Below are positions 1-10,795 of a DNA stretch of 64,000 bases, in pieces (the stretch's first letter is position 1; the number at the start of each line of letters is the position of its first letter). Under the pieces are notes generated by a model that saw only the letters and a program-made list of their open reading frames with translations, was not told the DNA's origin and did no database searches. The stretch is from Bacteroidota bacterium. GTDB taxonomy: Bacteria; Bacteroidota; Bacteroidia; AKYH767-A; OLB10. The DNA is taken from NCBI GenBank assembly GCA_016709725.1, contig JADJMG010000001.1, positions 941,929 through 1,005,928 of the forward strand, in the 5' to 3' direction. The translations under genes were made by a program, and so were the position numbers.

Positions 1-43
1 AAATCTAAGAATCAAACTAGGTGATGGCTCTTAGAAATGGCCT

Positions 44-472
44 TTATTCAGCAATATGGCCGCTCGTCTTGAAATACAATTCCACGACACGTCCATTATC
101 CGAAAAAATAATCTGATCGGCTAAATGTTTCATTAGAAACACGCCACGGCCTGTGGGCTTCTCTAAATTTACTGGATCGGTAGGATCAGGTAAATTCATA
201 TAATCGAAGCCGTGGCCTTCATCGCAAATCGTGAATGCGATTTGATCAGGGTCAACTTCAAAAGAGATGTTTACCATCTTATCAGCATCGTATTTATTAC
301 CATGCTGTATAGCGTTATTTACAGCTTCTGTTACAGCAACCAAAATATTACCATAACATTCTTCATGTAAATTATTCTCGGCTTTAATCTCGTCAATGAG
401 TTTCTCTACCTGATTGATGCTCTCGGGCTGTGAGGCAATTTGCATAGTTGAAGTCTGCTTTTCTGTGTTCAT
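44..472 (-). CDS. Anti-sigma-factor-type ATP-binding protein (HATPase_c_2, RsbW-like)
   Basis: Small stand-alone GHKL ATPase domain resembling serine-kinase anti-sigma factors such as RsbW and SpoIIAB. The N-box (VAVTEAVNNAIQHGNK), the G1 box (DEGHGFDY) and the G2 box (GRGVFLMKHLAD) are all present in about 142 residues, so the ATP-binding fold looks complete. An upstream GTG at 517 is possible, but homologous proteins begin near the ATG at 472, so I chose that. It lies downstream of the DUF4175 gene on the same strand. Family knowledge says such proteins phosphorylate an anti-sigma-antagonist or bind a sigma factor; no partner with a STAS domain is adjacent, so the target is unknown. Confidence 0.85.
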   Translation of the reverse strand: MNTEKQTSTMQIASQPESINQVEKLIDEIKAENNLHEECYGNILVAVTEAVNNAIQHGNKYDADKMVNISFEVDPDQIAFTICDEGHGFDYMNLPDPTDPVNLEKPTGRGVFLMKHLADQIIFSDNGRVVELYFKTSGHIAE

Positions 473-610
473 GTAAATCATGTTGCTGAAACTGCCTATT
501 TCTTTGTCACTAACCACCGAAGTGGTTTTTGTTGGTACTTGAGACTACGAAACTACAAAGTTCCTGCGTGTGCGAATGTAAAAGAAAAGTTTTTTACTAA
601 CCGATGAGTG

Positions 611-3600
611 TTAGGTTATAATCCTAAATTTCTCTTTCTCCTCCACCTTATTCTTCCTAGTCGACAAACGAATAGAAGGAACTTTGGTTAATTCTGTAAG
701 TTTTGGAAATAGGAGTTTACCAAATTCTTGTAAAAACCATTGAATCCAGGAGGAATTGTTTTTAGTAATTCCGTCTCGCGGCCCTTCATTTTCATAAACT
801 CGGTAAACTGTGGAGGTGTACGACTCTTTATTCTCTTGCATGTTAAGCTGATTAATGGCATTTCGAAGGGCCTCTTGTTGAGCTGCCATTCTTGCCAACT
901 CCTCACTCATACCATCTCCGGGTTTTCCACCAGGCTTATCACCTGGTTTCTCTCCAGGCTTCTTTCCTTTCTCCATCTTCTCTTTCATCTCCTTGAGCTG
1001 TTGACCCAGCTTTTCCTGCATTTTTTTAACGTCACCAGCAGTGGGTCCGGGCTTCGGTTTGCCTTTTCCAGGCTTAGGCTTTCCTTGACCTGGTTTATCA
1101 CAAGTCGCATCACTTTCCTTCTGTTCTTGCTGCATCTGATCTAAACTCTCACTTAACATCAGCGCCAAATTATTTACAGCTGTCATAATGAACTGCTGAT
1201 TGGCTCGAGCTTGTGGAACCGTTCTATCTTGTAGATTCAAAAGTGCTTTTTCGGTATTCGCATTGATGTCGGTGATTTGCTCGTTTACTTGCGAACTAAT
1301 CTGCACCACTCTTTTACTAAGAGCTAACAAGGAGTCTTCCAAAATTTTTGCGTCGTCCTTCAACTTTCGTTGCTCTTGGGCCATCTTCAAATATTGTGGA
1401 TTGTTGATATCAACACCCTTCAATTTTTCCATCAACCCTTCTTGGTCAAAACTAAAACGCAACAGGTTTTCCAAAAGGGCACGCATCGCCTGCATGTCTT
1501 CCTCGTTTTGCTCTTCTTCTTTTTCTTTCTGTTGCTTCTTTATTTTTGACTGAGGTCTTTCATTTTCTCAGCCGCCCTTTTTTTGACTTTGTTTAGCGTT
1601 CTTCTTTTTCCCATTGGAAAGTTGTTGTTCCCTGTCTTGCGTGTCTTCCTTGATGGATTCTTCTTCTTTCTCAAAATCCTTCAACTCTTGTGAATACTCA
1701 AGTTCCTCGTTTTTCTTCTCAATATCTTCAAGACTCTTTTCGATGTCCTTAAAGTCCTTGTTCAACTCTTTTTGCTCTTCCTTTAGTTTTTCACTTTCCG
1801 CATCCTTCTGGTCGTTCTTGTCTAGGAGTTTCTCTTGCTCTTCGGCGAGCTTCTCTAAGTTCTCAGCCGTCTCTTTCATTTTCTCCTCTAACTCCAGTTG
1901 CTTGAAAAGTTCCAACGTACGATCGAGCTGTTTTTCGAGATCCTTACTATCCAACTTCATCTTCTCCACCATATCCTGAAGCTTCTGTTTGTCGAGTTGA
2001 GCCATTAGCTTTTCCAACTCTTCCATCATCTTCTTCATTTCGGGCGACATCAATTTTTCGAACAGCTCCTCTAATTGCTTTTGCTTTTGGGCTAATTCGG
2101 GATCGGGGGCACGAAACTCATTCTGTTGTTTCGCATTTTCGTCTTGCTGCTTTTGAATTTCGGCCACTTTCTGCTCCAGCTCTTTTTGCTGATTCAAAAT
2201 ATCACTCACCTTCTTACGGTCTTCGTAGCTTAGGTTCTTTTTGTTCAACAAATCTTTATTCAGGTTGCTTAGGTCTTTTTGGAGATCCTTTGCTTTTTTG
2301 ATACTCTCGCTTAAATCTTCTTTGAGTGATTTGTTTCTCGACTCATTCTCTTTCGCTAGTTCTTGCACACTGGGCGCTTTAAACACGCTAGAAGTAGAAC
2401 GAGCACTTTTTGGACCATGAACTCCATCATTATCCCAAACTTCAAAATAATACTCAATCTCATCGCCTGCATTTAATTGTATGGTGGCCAAATCCCAGAA
2501 ATGATAAAACTGATCTTGGGTAACGCCCTTATTAAATCCAAGTGGCGCTGCCTTCGCTTCTTCTTGCACATCCTGCCCATCTTTCTTCAAAAAACGATAC
2601 CTGAATTGTAGTTTACTTAAGCCATAATCGTCCATCACCATCCCTCTAAAATAAATTCTTTGGTAGGAGTTGGAATCTCTTTGCTCTTCCACTTCAATTT
2701 GTGGATACTGATCAGGTATAACATTAATCACATAAGCAACGGAGTCTTTCGATTGAATAAATTCATTTCGGGTACTGATGGTATAGCCACTACTGGAAAG
2801 TAGTTTTCGTACTAATGAATAATTATTTTCTTCTCCTTCTTTCAAAGTGTAAGTACTATCGGCAAAGCGTATACGAAGTTCACTTGTATTTTGTGTTCCG
2901 ATGTTCCACGTGGCACGAGTTCCAGCAGGAATTAAGAGGTCGCCGGTGTTCTTGATGGTTTCACTTTTACGTCCTAAATACGCAGGGTAATTAAGTTCAA
3001 CCGAAAAATCAACCAATACTGGATTAGGTACTGCTGTTAAAGTATAGTCGTCCGAATAAAACCCATCTGCCATTAAACGAAAACTGGTATTTCCCTGTAC
3101 ATTTCTAAATGTATAATGGAGCTTATCTAAATTTTCTTTTTCGAGTTTAAAAGTATTGTTTCCTACTTCAACATATACATCGCGAGGAATTTCATTTCCG
3201 CTCATCTTTACATCGATGGTGAAATCGTCGAATTGTACCACTTGTAATTTCTCATTGGTCACTTGAAATTGAAACGGCGCTGGCTTCGAATATTTTTTAG
3301 TGTGATGCAAGAGTCGGCTCGCTGGATCTGTAATTAAACTCGGTGCCGCAAACAAAATAATGATGAGTGCTAAGAGCGGGAAAGCCGCATAAGGCAAATA
3401 CTTTCTATTCTTCCTTAAGTCGATGGCCGATGAAAATGAGATAGGACGCAGCTCAGCACTTTTTTGGTTGATGGATGCATGAATCAACGACAAATGCTCG
3501 GGCTCCTGACTCACCTGATCGTGAAGTTGGAGTGTATTTAACAGTTTATCACGAATGGGTTGAAAATGTTGTCCAATGATGTTAGCTGCTTCTGTGTGAC

Positions 3601-3877
3601 CGATGGTTTTACCCAACTTATACAACTTAAACAAAGGGGTAAGTACTAGTTTCCAGAGTACAAGCCCAGTAGAAATGAGGTATGAATAAAATAGAACTGC
3701 TCTTACTGCAGGATTAAACCAAGCCAACGACTCTAGAAGGGTAATAGAAATAAAAAACACCAACAGGAGCGTAAAAGCATAAATACCCCCACGCATCAAC
3801 TGATTGGTATAAAACTTCCGGATGAAAGCGTCCAGCTTCTCCAGCAACTCACGGTAATTATTCTCGGCGGTGGACAT
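611..3877 (-). pseudogene. DUF4175-family membrane/coiled-coil protein, interrupted by two frameshifts
   Basis: One large gene read in two pieces, 1568-3877 (769 aa) and 611-1495 (294 aa). The N-terminus has membrane segments at about residues 30-75 and 160-180, followed by beta-rich extracytoplasmic domains and then a very long Lys/Glu/Gln-rich coiled coil (about residues 500-760). The second piece is Gly/Pro/Lys-rich and then globular. Between them the reading frame continues for about 13 codons in a third frame, so two single-base shifts, next to A/G runs at about 1570-1580 and 1543-1550, would restore a protein of roughly 1090 aa, the usual DUF4175 size in Bacteroidota. Function unknown. 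Either sequencing error or real decay; the conserved coding on both sides favours error. Confidence 0.8.
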
Positions 3878-3881
3878 TCTA

Positions 3882-3889
3882 CAAATGTA
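3882..3889 (-). promoter_or_regulatory. Bacteroidota -7 promoter element (TACATTTG)
   Basis: On the minus strand the element reads TACATTTG, matching the TAnnTTTG -7 consensus of Bacteroidota primary-sigma promoters. It ends four bases before the ATG of the DUF4175 gene (3877), which would give a leaderless or almost leaderless transcript. No clear -33 TTG box was identified. Confidence 0.45.
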
Positions 3890-4034
3890 AGGGGATTAGG
3901 GCTATTTAAAGTAACGGAAAATGATTCCACTAATTGTACGCTAAATTAAGGTGATTGTTCCGATCTTTCATCTCTTAAGTTAGATTATCAAATCTAAAGA
4001 TTTTTAGTACATTTATATTCTATTATTTAAAATA

Positions 4035-6509
4035 ATGAAAAAGCCCTTTATTCTTTCTGCGCTCTCGCTTTTATTCACTTTTGGTGCCCTATTCGCTCAA
4101 AGTCATAAGATTTGGTGGGCGCCCAATAACGGAGGCGCTTTATCTACAGGATCAATTGTAAGTTATAATACACTAACGGATAGTCTGGAAGATAATCATT
4201 CTTTTAAAAGAACACATTTTGGTTCGTCTCCGTTGTCTGGTCCACTTACTGTAGGTTCAGATTCCTGCATATATGGATCTACATATCGAGGGGAGTTAAA
4301 TCCTATATGGGGTAATGGCAACCTATTTAAATATGATCCTCGTGACAGTTCTTACCAGGTTTTGCATTTTATAAACAGTCTTGATCATGGACCAATTAAT
4401 GGTCTCATTGTAGACAGCAACCTTAATATTTACGGAGTAAGTAATGTAAGTATTTTTAAGTTTAGTGTTTCTACTAATACTTTTTCTGCTCTTCACCAAT
4501 GGAATACAGCAACAGGCGACTATCCACATTCTGGTATGATTTGCGCTTCTAACGGTCTATTGTATGGTGTAACAGCTAGGGGAGGTAATTATAATCGAGG
4601 GGTTTTTTATTCTTTCGATACTGTTTTAAATATTTACACTGTACTTCGTCACAACCCATTAAATAATCCCATTCAATGCCCTATAGAGTATTCTCCTGGT
4701 ATTTTGATAGGTGTAGCGGCTCTCGGAGGAAGTGGTTTGGCAGGAGAGATTTATCAATATAATATTGCTACAGGAATATACTCTACATTATATTCCTTTA
4801 ATTCGTCCATCTGTTCTCGTCCTCGAAATAAATTAATAAAAGGGGTTGATGGAAAGATTTATGGAACAACAGGCCTAGGTGGAAATTCTGGTGTTGGAAC
4901 CATTTATAGTTATGATGTTTCCACCAATATCTTCACAAAGCTGTATGATTTTCCTTCCAACGGCCCTATAGGTTATGCTCCTTCGAGTGGATTATTTGAA
5001 GATAGTGCAGGTGTTTTTTATGGGGTGACTTCATTAGGTGGCACTGAAACATTAGGATCAATTTATAAATTTAATAATAACACCTCCGTTTGTACAGAGG
5101 TTCATGCTTTAGTGTCGAAGACCGAAGGAGATGGCTCTTATACAGACTTCACAAAATATATTGATGGTCGATTATTTGCATTCACAACAGAATCAACTTC
5201 GGCTGGATATTCTCCTGCTAACCACGGCACTGTATTTTCAATTGATCCAACCACCGATTCTTATCATCTTGAATTTGCCTTCGATCAAACACCAGAGGGC
5301 ACAAACCCTCAAGGTTTGTATGTTGCTTCTGACGGAAATGTTTATGGTATCAATGTTTTTGAATGCCCAGTACCTATTTTATATAAATATGATCCAAGCA
5401 TTGACTCTCTCATTGTGTTAAAATATTTGCCCGAAATTGTTGGTAATGGACAAACCCTAGTCGGTTTCCGAGCTGAAATGACAGAGATTAATAATATAAT
5501 TTACGGTAGTGTACATGAAAGTGATTCATTCCCTTCTGGTGCCTATTTCGCTTATGATATACTAAACGACCAAATTACTTACACTTCATTCTTGTTTGAT
5601 ACAATGTCATCCTTAGTTAGGCCTGCTCCTTTGTATTCTGGTGCCGATGGTTTTCTCTATGGGTCATGTGTTCAGCTTTCAACTATTCCTTTTACATCAC
5701 ATAAAGGATATACACTTAGGATAAACACTTTAAATCTGTCTATCGATACACTATTTAGTACTTCCACCGTTAGTTATAAGGGTGAGTTAATATTTAACTT
5801 TTCAAAAAAATAAATTTATTCAAATACTTCAAGCGGGTTATAATGACCCGGAACAACTTTTGGTTTATGATTTATTGACTGATAGTATTGTTTATACTTA
5901 CGTTATAGATTCCCTTACAGATTACACAACTTCAGCTTTTTTAGTTGATGACAGTACCATCATTTGTTTTAGTACAATAATATTCGGTACTGATTATGGG
6001 CAAATTTATAAAGTTGATATGAAGACTTCTGCGAGAACAATATTATATACTTTTCCTTCTAATTTATTTTTTCATTATACTAATAATAATTACATGTCAG
6101 ATGGCTTTATCTATGGTATGTATCAAAACAATCAAGGCGATGTATTATATCGATTTGATCCATTAACTCTATCTTTTACTTTAATTAAAGTGATTACAAT
6201 CTTTATGGGTACCGTTCCAAGAGGAAGGCTTCAAGAGTCGCCTCTAGTTACAAGATTAAATGATGAAGTAAAAAAGAAAATACAGTTGCCTATCTATTTC
6301 CAAATCCAAGTTCATCTTTCATAAATATAACAAACACGAAGGAAAATAATTCAATAAAAATTTATGATGTATTTGGAAAATTGATTCACACATCAAAAAC
6401 AAACCATGAAATAACCAGAGTGGAAACAGGAAATTTAACTCCTGGAATGTATTTAATTCACTACATCGAAAATAAAAAAATACATGTGATGAAGATGGTA
6501 AAAATTTAA
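4035..6509 (+). pseudogene. Secreted GloVer-repeat (TIGR03803-type) protein with T9SS sorting domain, two frameshifts
   Basis: Starts with a clear signal peptide (MKKPFILSALSLLFTFGALF, cleavage after AQS). The body is a series of repeats of about 55 residues with the signature G-x-(L/I/F)-Y-G-x-T-x-x-G-G...G-x-(I/F)-Y-x-(Y/F), seen for example as GLLYGVTARGGN, GKIYGTTGLGGN and GVFYGVTSLGG, which matches the choice-of-anchor GloVer repeat family. Three open pieces (4035-5813, 5860-6324 and about 6270-6509) form one protein if one base is restored in the A-run near 5808 and one in the A-run near 6272. The last piece begins LFPNPSSSF and ends in a KMVKI tail, a type A T9SS C-terminal domain. Probably cell-surface or secreted; substrate unknown. 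No obvious operon partner. Confidence 0.8.
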
Positions 6510-6525
6510 TAGAATAATTCTTTTA

Positions 6526-7407
6526 CTATTTAATCCTCGCCACTACGCCCAAAGGCAATACCACTCCGCTAGTAGCCTGTAAATAAATCTCCCCTATTTC
6601 GGCTGAAGACGCTCTCTGTTCAAAATGCTCTTCTATTAAATTTTTAATGATGAGTGACGAGAATCCGAGTGAATAGGTGTTTAAGACTAAAAATGAATTT
6701 TCGGGTTCTAAAAGTTCGGAAACACATTTCATCATTTCATTGATCATTTCTTCGAGCTTCCAGTTTTCACCATTGGGACCATGACCAAATGCGGGTGGAT
6801 CTAAAATAATTCCGTGGTATCTTTTTCCTCGTTTCACTTCACGTTTCACGTAGGTCATCGCATCTTCCACTAACCAACGAATATCATCAAGCTTACTCAA
6901 CTCCATATTTTCTCTCGCCCATGAAACCACTTGTTTTATAGAGTCGAGATGGGTGATATCGGCACCCCCTGCCTTGGCTGCTAAGGAGGATCCTCCTGTG
7001 TAGGCAAATAAATTTAAAACTTTTGGTTTTTCTACTTCCTTACTGATGCGCTTCACGTTTTCATAAATGTATTCCCAGTTCACCGCTTGCTCGGGAAATA
7101 CACCCACATGTTTAAAAGAGGTTAGGCCTAATCTAAAAAAAATACTACTGGTTGAATTGATATCATATTGTATTCTCCACTGATCGGGCATGTCCTGTAA
7201 CTTTTGCCAGGTACCTGCAGAGCTACTCTTAGGAACAAAGCGTACATGCGCCTTTTTATCCCATTCTTGATTCGACAATTTCTTACTCCAAACAGCTTGT
7301 GGTTCTGGACGAATTGTAATGTATTTACCAAAGCGTTCTAGTTTCTCAAAGTCACCACAGTCAATTAGTTCGTAGTCTTGGAATTGGGTTGGAGTCAATA
7401 AAATCAT
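6526..7407 (-). CDS. Class I SAM-dependent rRNA-methyltransferase-like protein (RlmI/RlmK type)
   Basis: Predicted RNA (cytosine-type) methyltransferase of about 293 aa. Motif I is NLFAYTGGSSLAAKAGG (about residues 130-146), the acidic motif II follows at THLDSIKQV, and motif IV is ILDPPAFGHGPNGE, all as in the RlmI/YccW-type Rossmann domain. It lacks an N-terminal PUA domain, which is common for the Bacteroidota version. The ATG at 7407 was chosen over the GTG at 7413 because a TAnnTTTG promoter element (7413-7420) covers the latter. A decayed second copy of this gene lies at 8391-9010, on the far side of an IS3 remnant. The exact RNA target cannot be told from the sequence. Confidence 0.85.
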   Translation of the reverse strand: MILLTPTQFQDYELIDCGDFEKLERFGKYITIRPEPQAVWSKKLSNQEWDKKAHVRFVPKSSSAGTWQKLQDMPDQWRIQYDINSTSSIFFRLGLTSFKHVGVFPEQAVNWEYIYENVKRISKEVEKPKVLNLFAYTGGSSLAAKAGGADITHLDSIKQVVSWARENMELSKLDDIRWLVEDAMTYVKREVKRGKRYHGIILDPPAFGHGPNGENWKLEEMINEMMKCVSELLEPENSFLVLNTYSLGFSSLIIKNLIEEHFEQRASSAEIGEIYLQATSGVVLPLGVVARIK

Positions 7408-7412
7408 CGTCA

Positions 7413-7420
7413 CAAAGTTA
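7413..7420 (-). promoter_or_regulatory. -7 promoter element (TAACTTTG) of the methyltransferase gene
   Basis: Minus strand reads TAACTTTG, five bases upstream of the ATG at 7407. The fit to TAnnTTTG is exact; the transcript would be nearly leaderless. This element decides the start codon of the downstream gene. Confidence 0.45.
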
Positions 7421-7431
7421 GTTTGTTTTTA

Positions 7432-7463
7432 GATGTTCGATGCTGGATGCTCGATACTCGATG
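7432..7463. repeat. Short tandem (T)CGATGCTGGATGC / TCGATACTCGATG repeat
   Basis: About three to four imperfect copies of a GATGcTCGAT-like unit sit between the methyltransferase promoter and the left edge of the IS3 remnant. Low-complexity intergenic repeat; no coding potential. Confidence 0.55.
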
Positions 7464-7470
7464 AAATGAC

Positions 7471-8390
7471 TTAGCCTGAAATAGGTTGACTTTTTAATTA
7501 GATTGTATTTAATGTTGACTTTTTTCTTTTTTGCTTCTTTTTTCTTTTTTGTTAGCAACTGGCATTTCTGTTAATAATGGATGTGACCATTTATACACAG
7601 TCATTTGCGGACGATCTTTTTCATCTAGACTGCTAATATACTGTTCGTATTCAACAGGGGTTCTAGTACCTAAACTTGAATGTGGTCGTTCATTGTTATA
7701 GAGCCATAATATTTGCATTATTTTCCTCTGAATATTTTCTTCAGTAATCATCTCTGGATTCAAATATTCATACTTTATTGTTCCCTGTACTCGTTCAGCA
7801 TATGCATTTTCTTGAGGAAGTTTACACATGCTAGAGTCATTTCTAATTCTTTTATTAGTGCTATTTGAAGTTGACTTATATATTGTGTTCCTCTGTCTGA
7901 GTGGAAAATACATCCTTTAAATGTTAATCCATTACGAGCTTTTTATTGCCTTTCTCAATGCTACTACATTCTGTTCTGCCCGCAAAGTCTTAGATACATG
8001 TAATGCAAGTAATCTACGTGAATAGACGTCGATAATACATACACCATAATAAGATTTACCTGCAACATCGAAGTAAAAATATCTGATTGAAGTGCTTGAT
8101 TCAATCCATTAAATACTTTTCCTTCTAAGTGATTATCGAATATTGCCAACTTAGTTGCCCAGGTAGTTCTATGCTTATTCCTACAATTTGAAGTTTAAAG
8201 CCATTGGAAAATCCAATTTGCTCAAAGTTATCTCTGCCAACTTGCATTGTGTTTTTAACTCTAGAATACATCTTACGACAACTCATTCCTGCCTGATTTG
8301 ATTTATATTAAATTTTGTTACATATTTAATGACTTCTTTTGATGCACTTAAATATATTCTTACGTCTACATTTATAAATTGTTTTTAAAT
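7471..8390 (-). mobile_element. IS3-family insertion sequence remnant
   Basis: The interval between the two methyltransferase copies contains only the degraded IS3-type OrfB and flanking AT-rich DNA. The lower boundary is set by a TGAAATAGGTTGACTTTT terminus-like sequence; the upper boundary is set by the start of the duplicated segment. No target-site duplication or second terminal repeat could be defined. Confidence 0.55.
7509..8286 (-). pseudogene. IS3-family transposase OrfB, degraded and frameshifted
   Basis: The downstream piece (7509-7913) has the end of an integrase catalytic core: the glutamate block ENAYAERVQGTIKYEYL and the RPHSSLGTRTPVEYE tail are hallmarks of IS3-family OrfB (DDE superfamily). 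Reading through shifts upstream recovers the other two catalytic blocks, FDVAGKSYYGVCIIDVYSRR and HSDRGTQYIS, and an N-terminus starting near 8286 (MSCRKMYSRVKN). At least three frame changes are needed, so it is inactive as read. No OrfA was found. A possible left end near 7471 reads GCCTGAAATAGGTTGACTTT; I could not find a matching inverted copy on the other side. Confidence 0.8.
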
Positions 8391-9010
8391 AACAGAGTGG
8401 AACATAAATTTAACTCCTGGAATGCATTTGATTCACTACTCGAAGTGTGAGTGGTCGTTTTCTTTGGAATCCTCGCAAGGCTCCCTAGTCTTGAATAAAT
8501 TCCTTTTGGCTAAAGTCTCTCTTCAAATGCTCTTAATCAAATTTAATGATGTTACGAGAATCGAGTGAATAGGTGTTTAACACTAAAAATGAATTTTTTG
8601 TCCTAGTAGTTCAGCAACACATTTCATCATTTCATTAATCATCTCTTCAATTTCAGTTTTCACCACGCAGCGGTGTCTAAGCTTTCTTTCTCACGTTCGT
8701 AGGTCTTGTCTGCCACTAACCAACGTATATCTTCACTTACTAACCCTATTTTTACCACTTTTTAATGTCGAGAGATATCGGACCCGGCTTGGTAAGAATC
8801 CAGTAAATAAATTTAAACTTTGGTTTGACTTGCTATGCGCTTAGTTTCATAAATGGATTCGTCTCACGTTTCTTTTTGCCAGGTACCTGCAGAGCTACTC
8901 TTGAACAAAGCGTACATGCGCCTTTTGCCCATTCTTGATTGACTTTTTTACTTTTCGTTCTCGAATTGTAAGGATTTACCAAGCGTTCTTTTTAGTCACC
9001 TAGTTCAGTC
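8391..9010 (-). pseudogene. Decayed duplicate of the T9SS tail plus methyltransferase region (copy of about 6413-7380)
   Basis: Long stretches match 6413-7380 in the same order and orientation: the T9SS tail (TTTAACTCCTGGAATG), the block GAATAGGTGTTTAA.ACTAAA, the block ACACATTTCATCATTTCATT, CACTAACCAACG, and a near-identical segment around GCCAGGTACCTGCAGAGCTA. The copy is about 620 bp against about 970 bp in the original, shortened by dozens of small deletions with some substitutions, and no reading frame survives. It is either an old tandem duplication split by the IS, or an uncorrected low-quality read at an assembly join. Confidence 0.75.
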
Positions 9011-9621
9011 TGCACAAAAAACCAGTTAGATTATAAAATATACATCGTACTCAGAACAATATCCACAATATTCGAAGCACAAATTTTATCGTATCCAAAT
9101 AAATTAAATAGAGACTCCTTCTTAATCACTTGATCCTATAAAGAATCAAATTGTTCATACCTATGTTCATAACACAAAAACTTGTGTATATCTATTCTAT
9201 AAGATTATTTGGAAATGATAAACCTGTATGGCTTAATCAGGGGTATTACTAATCCAAAAATTAGCCTACTTTTTCCTAGTCTTTATAAACTTTCTTATAC
9301 ACGGAAATGAACTTATTTCTATTCACAATTAGTTAACATCTACCTTTATTAACAACTGTTAGTAATTACAAGGTATCCTTATTAATCAGTGTTTTACCCT
9401 ATGTATCCAACTAATAAAATTGTGAATAAAGCCTAACAACTGAACTCAACAATGCTTTTAACAAAAGAATACACATTATGGACAGTACATTATTAACATA
9501 TATTATTATTTAAATAAATATATTATAATATATACTGTTGATTAAAATGTGATGGTTTTTCGACAATTTTTAGAAGCCGTTTTTAAATAATAACATTCTC
9601 CCTTTTTCCGTTTTTACCCTG
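9011..9621. other. AT-rich non-coding stretch
   Basis: About 610 bases, very AT-rich, with no frame that resembles a protein and no RNA gene that I recognise. A run of TATTATTTAAATAAATATATTATAA-type sequence near 9500-9535 suggests promoter-like or relic DNA upstream of nadA. Confidence 0.5.
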
Positions 9622-9629
9622 TACTTTTG
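9622..9629 (+). promoter_or_regulatory. -7 promoter element (TACTTTTG) upstream of nadA
   Basis: Exact match to TAnnTTTG, 22 bases before the nadA ATG at 9652. The -33 box is not clear. Confidence 0.4.
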
Positions 9630-9651
9630 CCAAAGTAATCCTGTAAATCTC

Positions 9652-10635
9652 ATGTCGAATTTTAACACCGTTTCCGAAGTAAATACCCAAGGGTTTGTGA
9701 ATGAACCGGTCGACCCACGCCTCGACCTTTTCGAAGCCATTAAATTACTGAAAATGGAAAGAATGCGGTGATATTGGCGCACTACTACCAGGATTCTGAT
9801 ATTCAGGATATTGCGGACTACATCAGAGACAGCTTAGGTTTAGCTCAGGAAGCGGCTAAAACACAGGCTGATATCATCGTTTTTGCTGGAGTTCATTTTA
9901 TGGCCGAAACAGCCAAGTTGCTTAATCCAACGAAGAAAGTTTTAATGCCTGATTTTAGAGCAGGTTGTTCATTATCAGACTCTTGTCCACCCGATGAGTT
10001 TAGAAAATTTAGAGAAGCCCATCCCGACCATGTGGTGATCAGTTACATCAATTGCTCGGCAGCCATCAAAGCTCAAACCGATATTATTTGCACTTCCAGT
10101 AACGCTATTAAAGTAGTGGAGAGTGTTCCAAAGATAAACCCATCCTTTTTGCTCCTGATAAAATTTAGGAGCTTGGGTTGCAAAAAAACAGGTCGTGATT
10201 TATTGTTTGTGGGACGGGCATGCATGGTGCATGAAATTTTCATTGGAAAAATTACCAAGTTGAAAGCGTTACATCCGGAAGCGCTTTTTATTGCGCATCC
10301 TGAGTGAAGAGCCTGTTTTACAATTAGCCGACTATATAGGCTCTACGACAGGACTTTAAAATTCACCAAGGAAAATCCAGCTACTACATTTATTGTTGCT
10401 ACAGAGAGCGGAATTTTACATCAGATGGAAAAATCATCTCCAACAAAACATTTATTCCAGCACCTCAAATAATAATTGCGCATGCAATGATTGTCCACAC
10501 ATGAAATTAAATACGCTTGAAAAAGTATATTTATGTTTGAAGCACGAATTACCTGAAGTACAAATTGATCCTTTATTGTTTGAAGATGCATTGAAACCAC
10601 TTCAACGAATGTTAGAAATTGAAGAAGCATTTTAA
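9652..10635 (+). pseudogene. nadA: Quinolinate synthase NadA, interrupted by multiple single-base deletions
   Basis: NadA condenses iminoaspartate with dihydroxyacetone phosphate to quinolinate in NAD biosynthesis using a [4Fe-4S] cluster. Recognisable blocks in order: VILAHYYQ, DIIVFAGVHFMAETAK, MPDFRAGCSLSDSCPP, INCSAAIKAQTDIICTSSNA, GRDLLF..ACMVHEIF, and the C-terminal CACNDCPHMKLNTLEK. Joining them needs about seven restored bases, almost all one missing base in an A or T run (for example near 9751, 10130, 10170, 10186, 10304, 10358 and 10444). The cluster cysteine of the HPEC motif is itself lost to a TGA at 10303-10305. Because NadA is normally essential for de novo NAD synthesis, I suspect consensus errors more than real loss. 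Confidence 0.85.
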
Positions 10636-10795
10636 TGGTAGGTAAAAATATTTACCGTAATATTACATAAGCATCTAATTTTCATTGTAAAGTGTACAGC
10701 GTAGGTTGTTATCTAAAACATACAATCAAAATCATAATATATTTTACATTTTAAATTACAGACATAAAGTGCGAAGCTGTATATTAGCATTCTCT

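Noticed and set aside
1614..1979. Ser/Phe-rich open frame on the plus strand
   Set aside because: Exact antisense of the Lys/Glu-rich coiled coil of the DUF4175 protein; composition is an artefact of the opposite strand.
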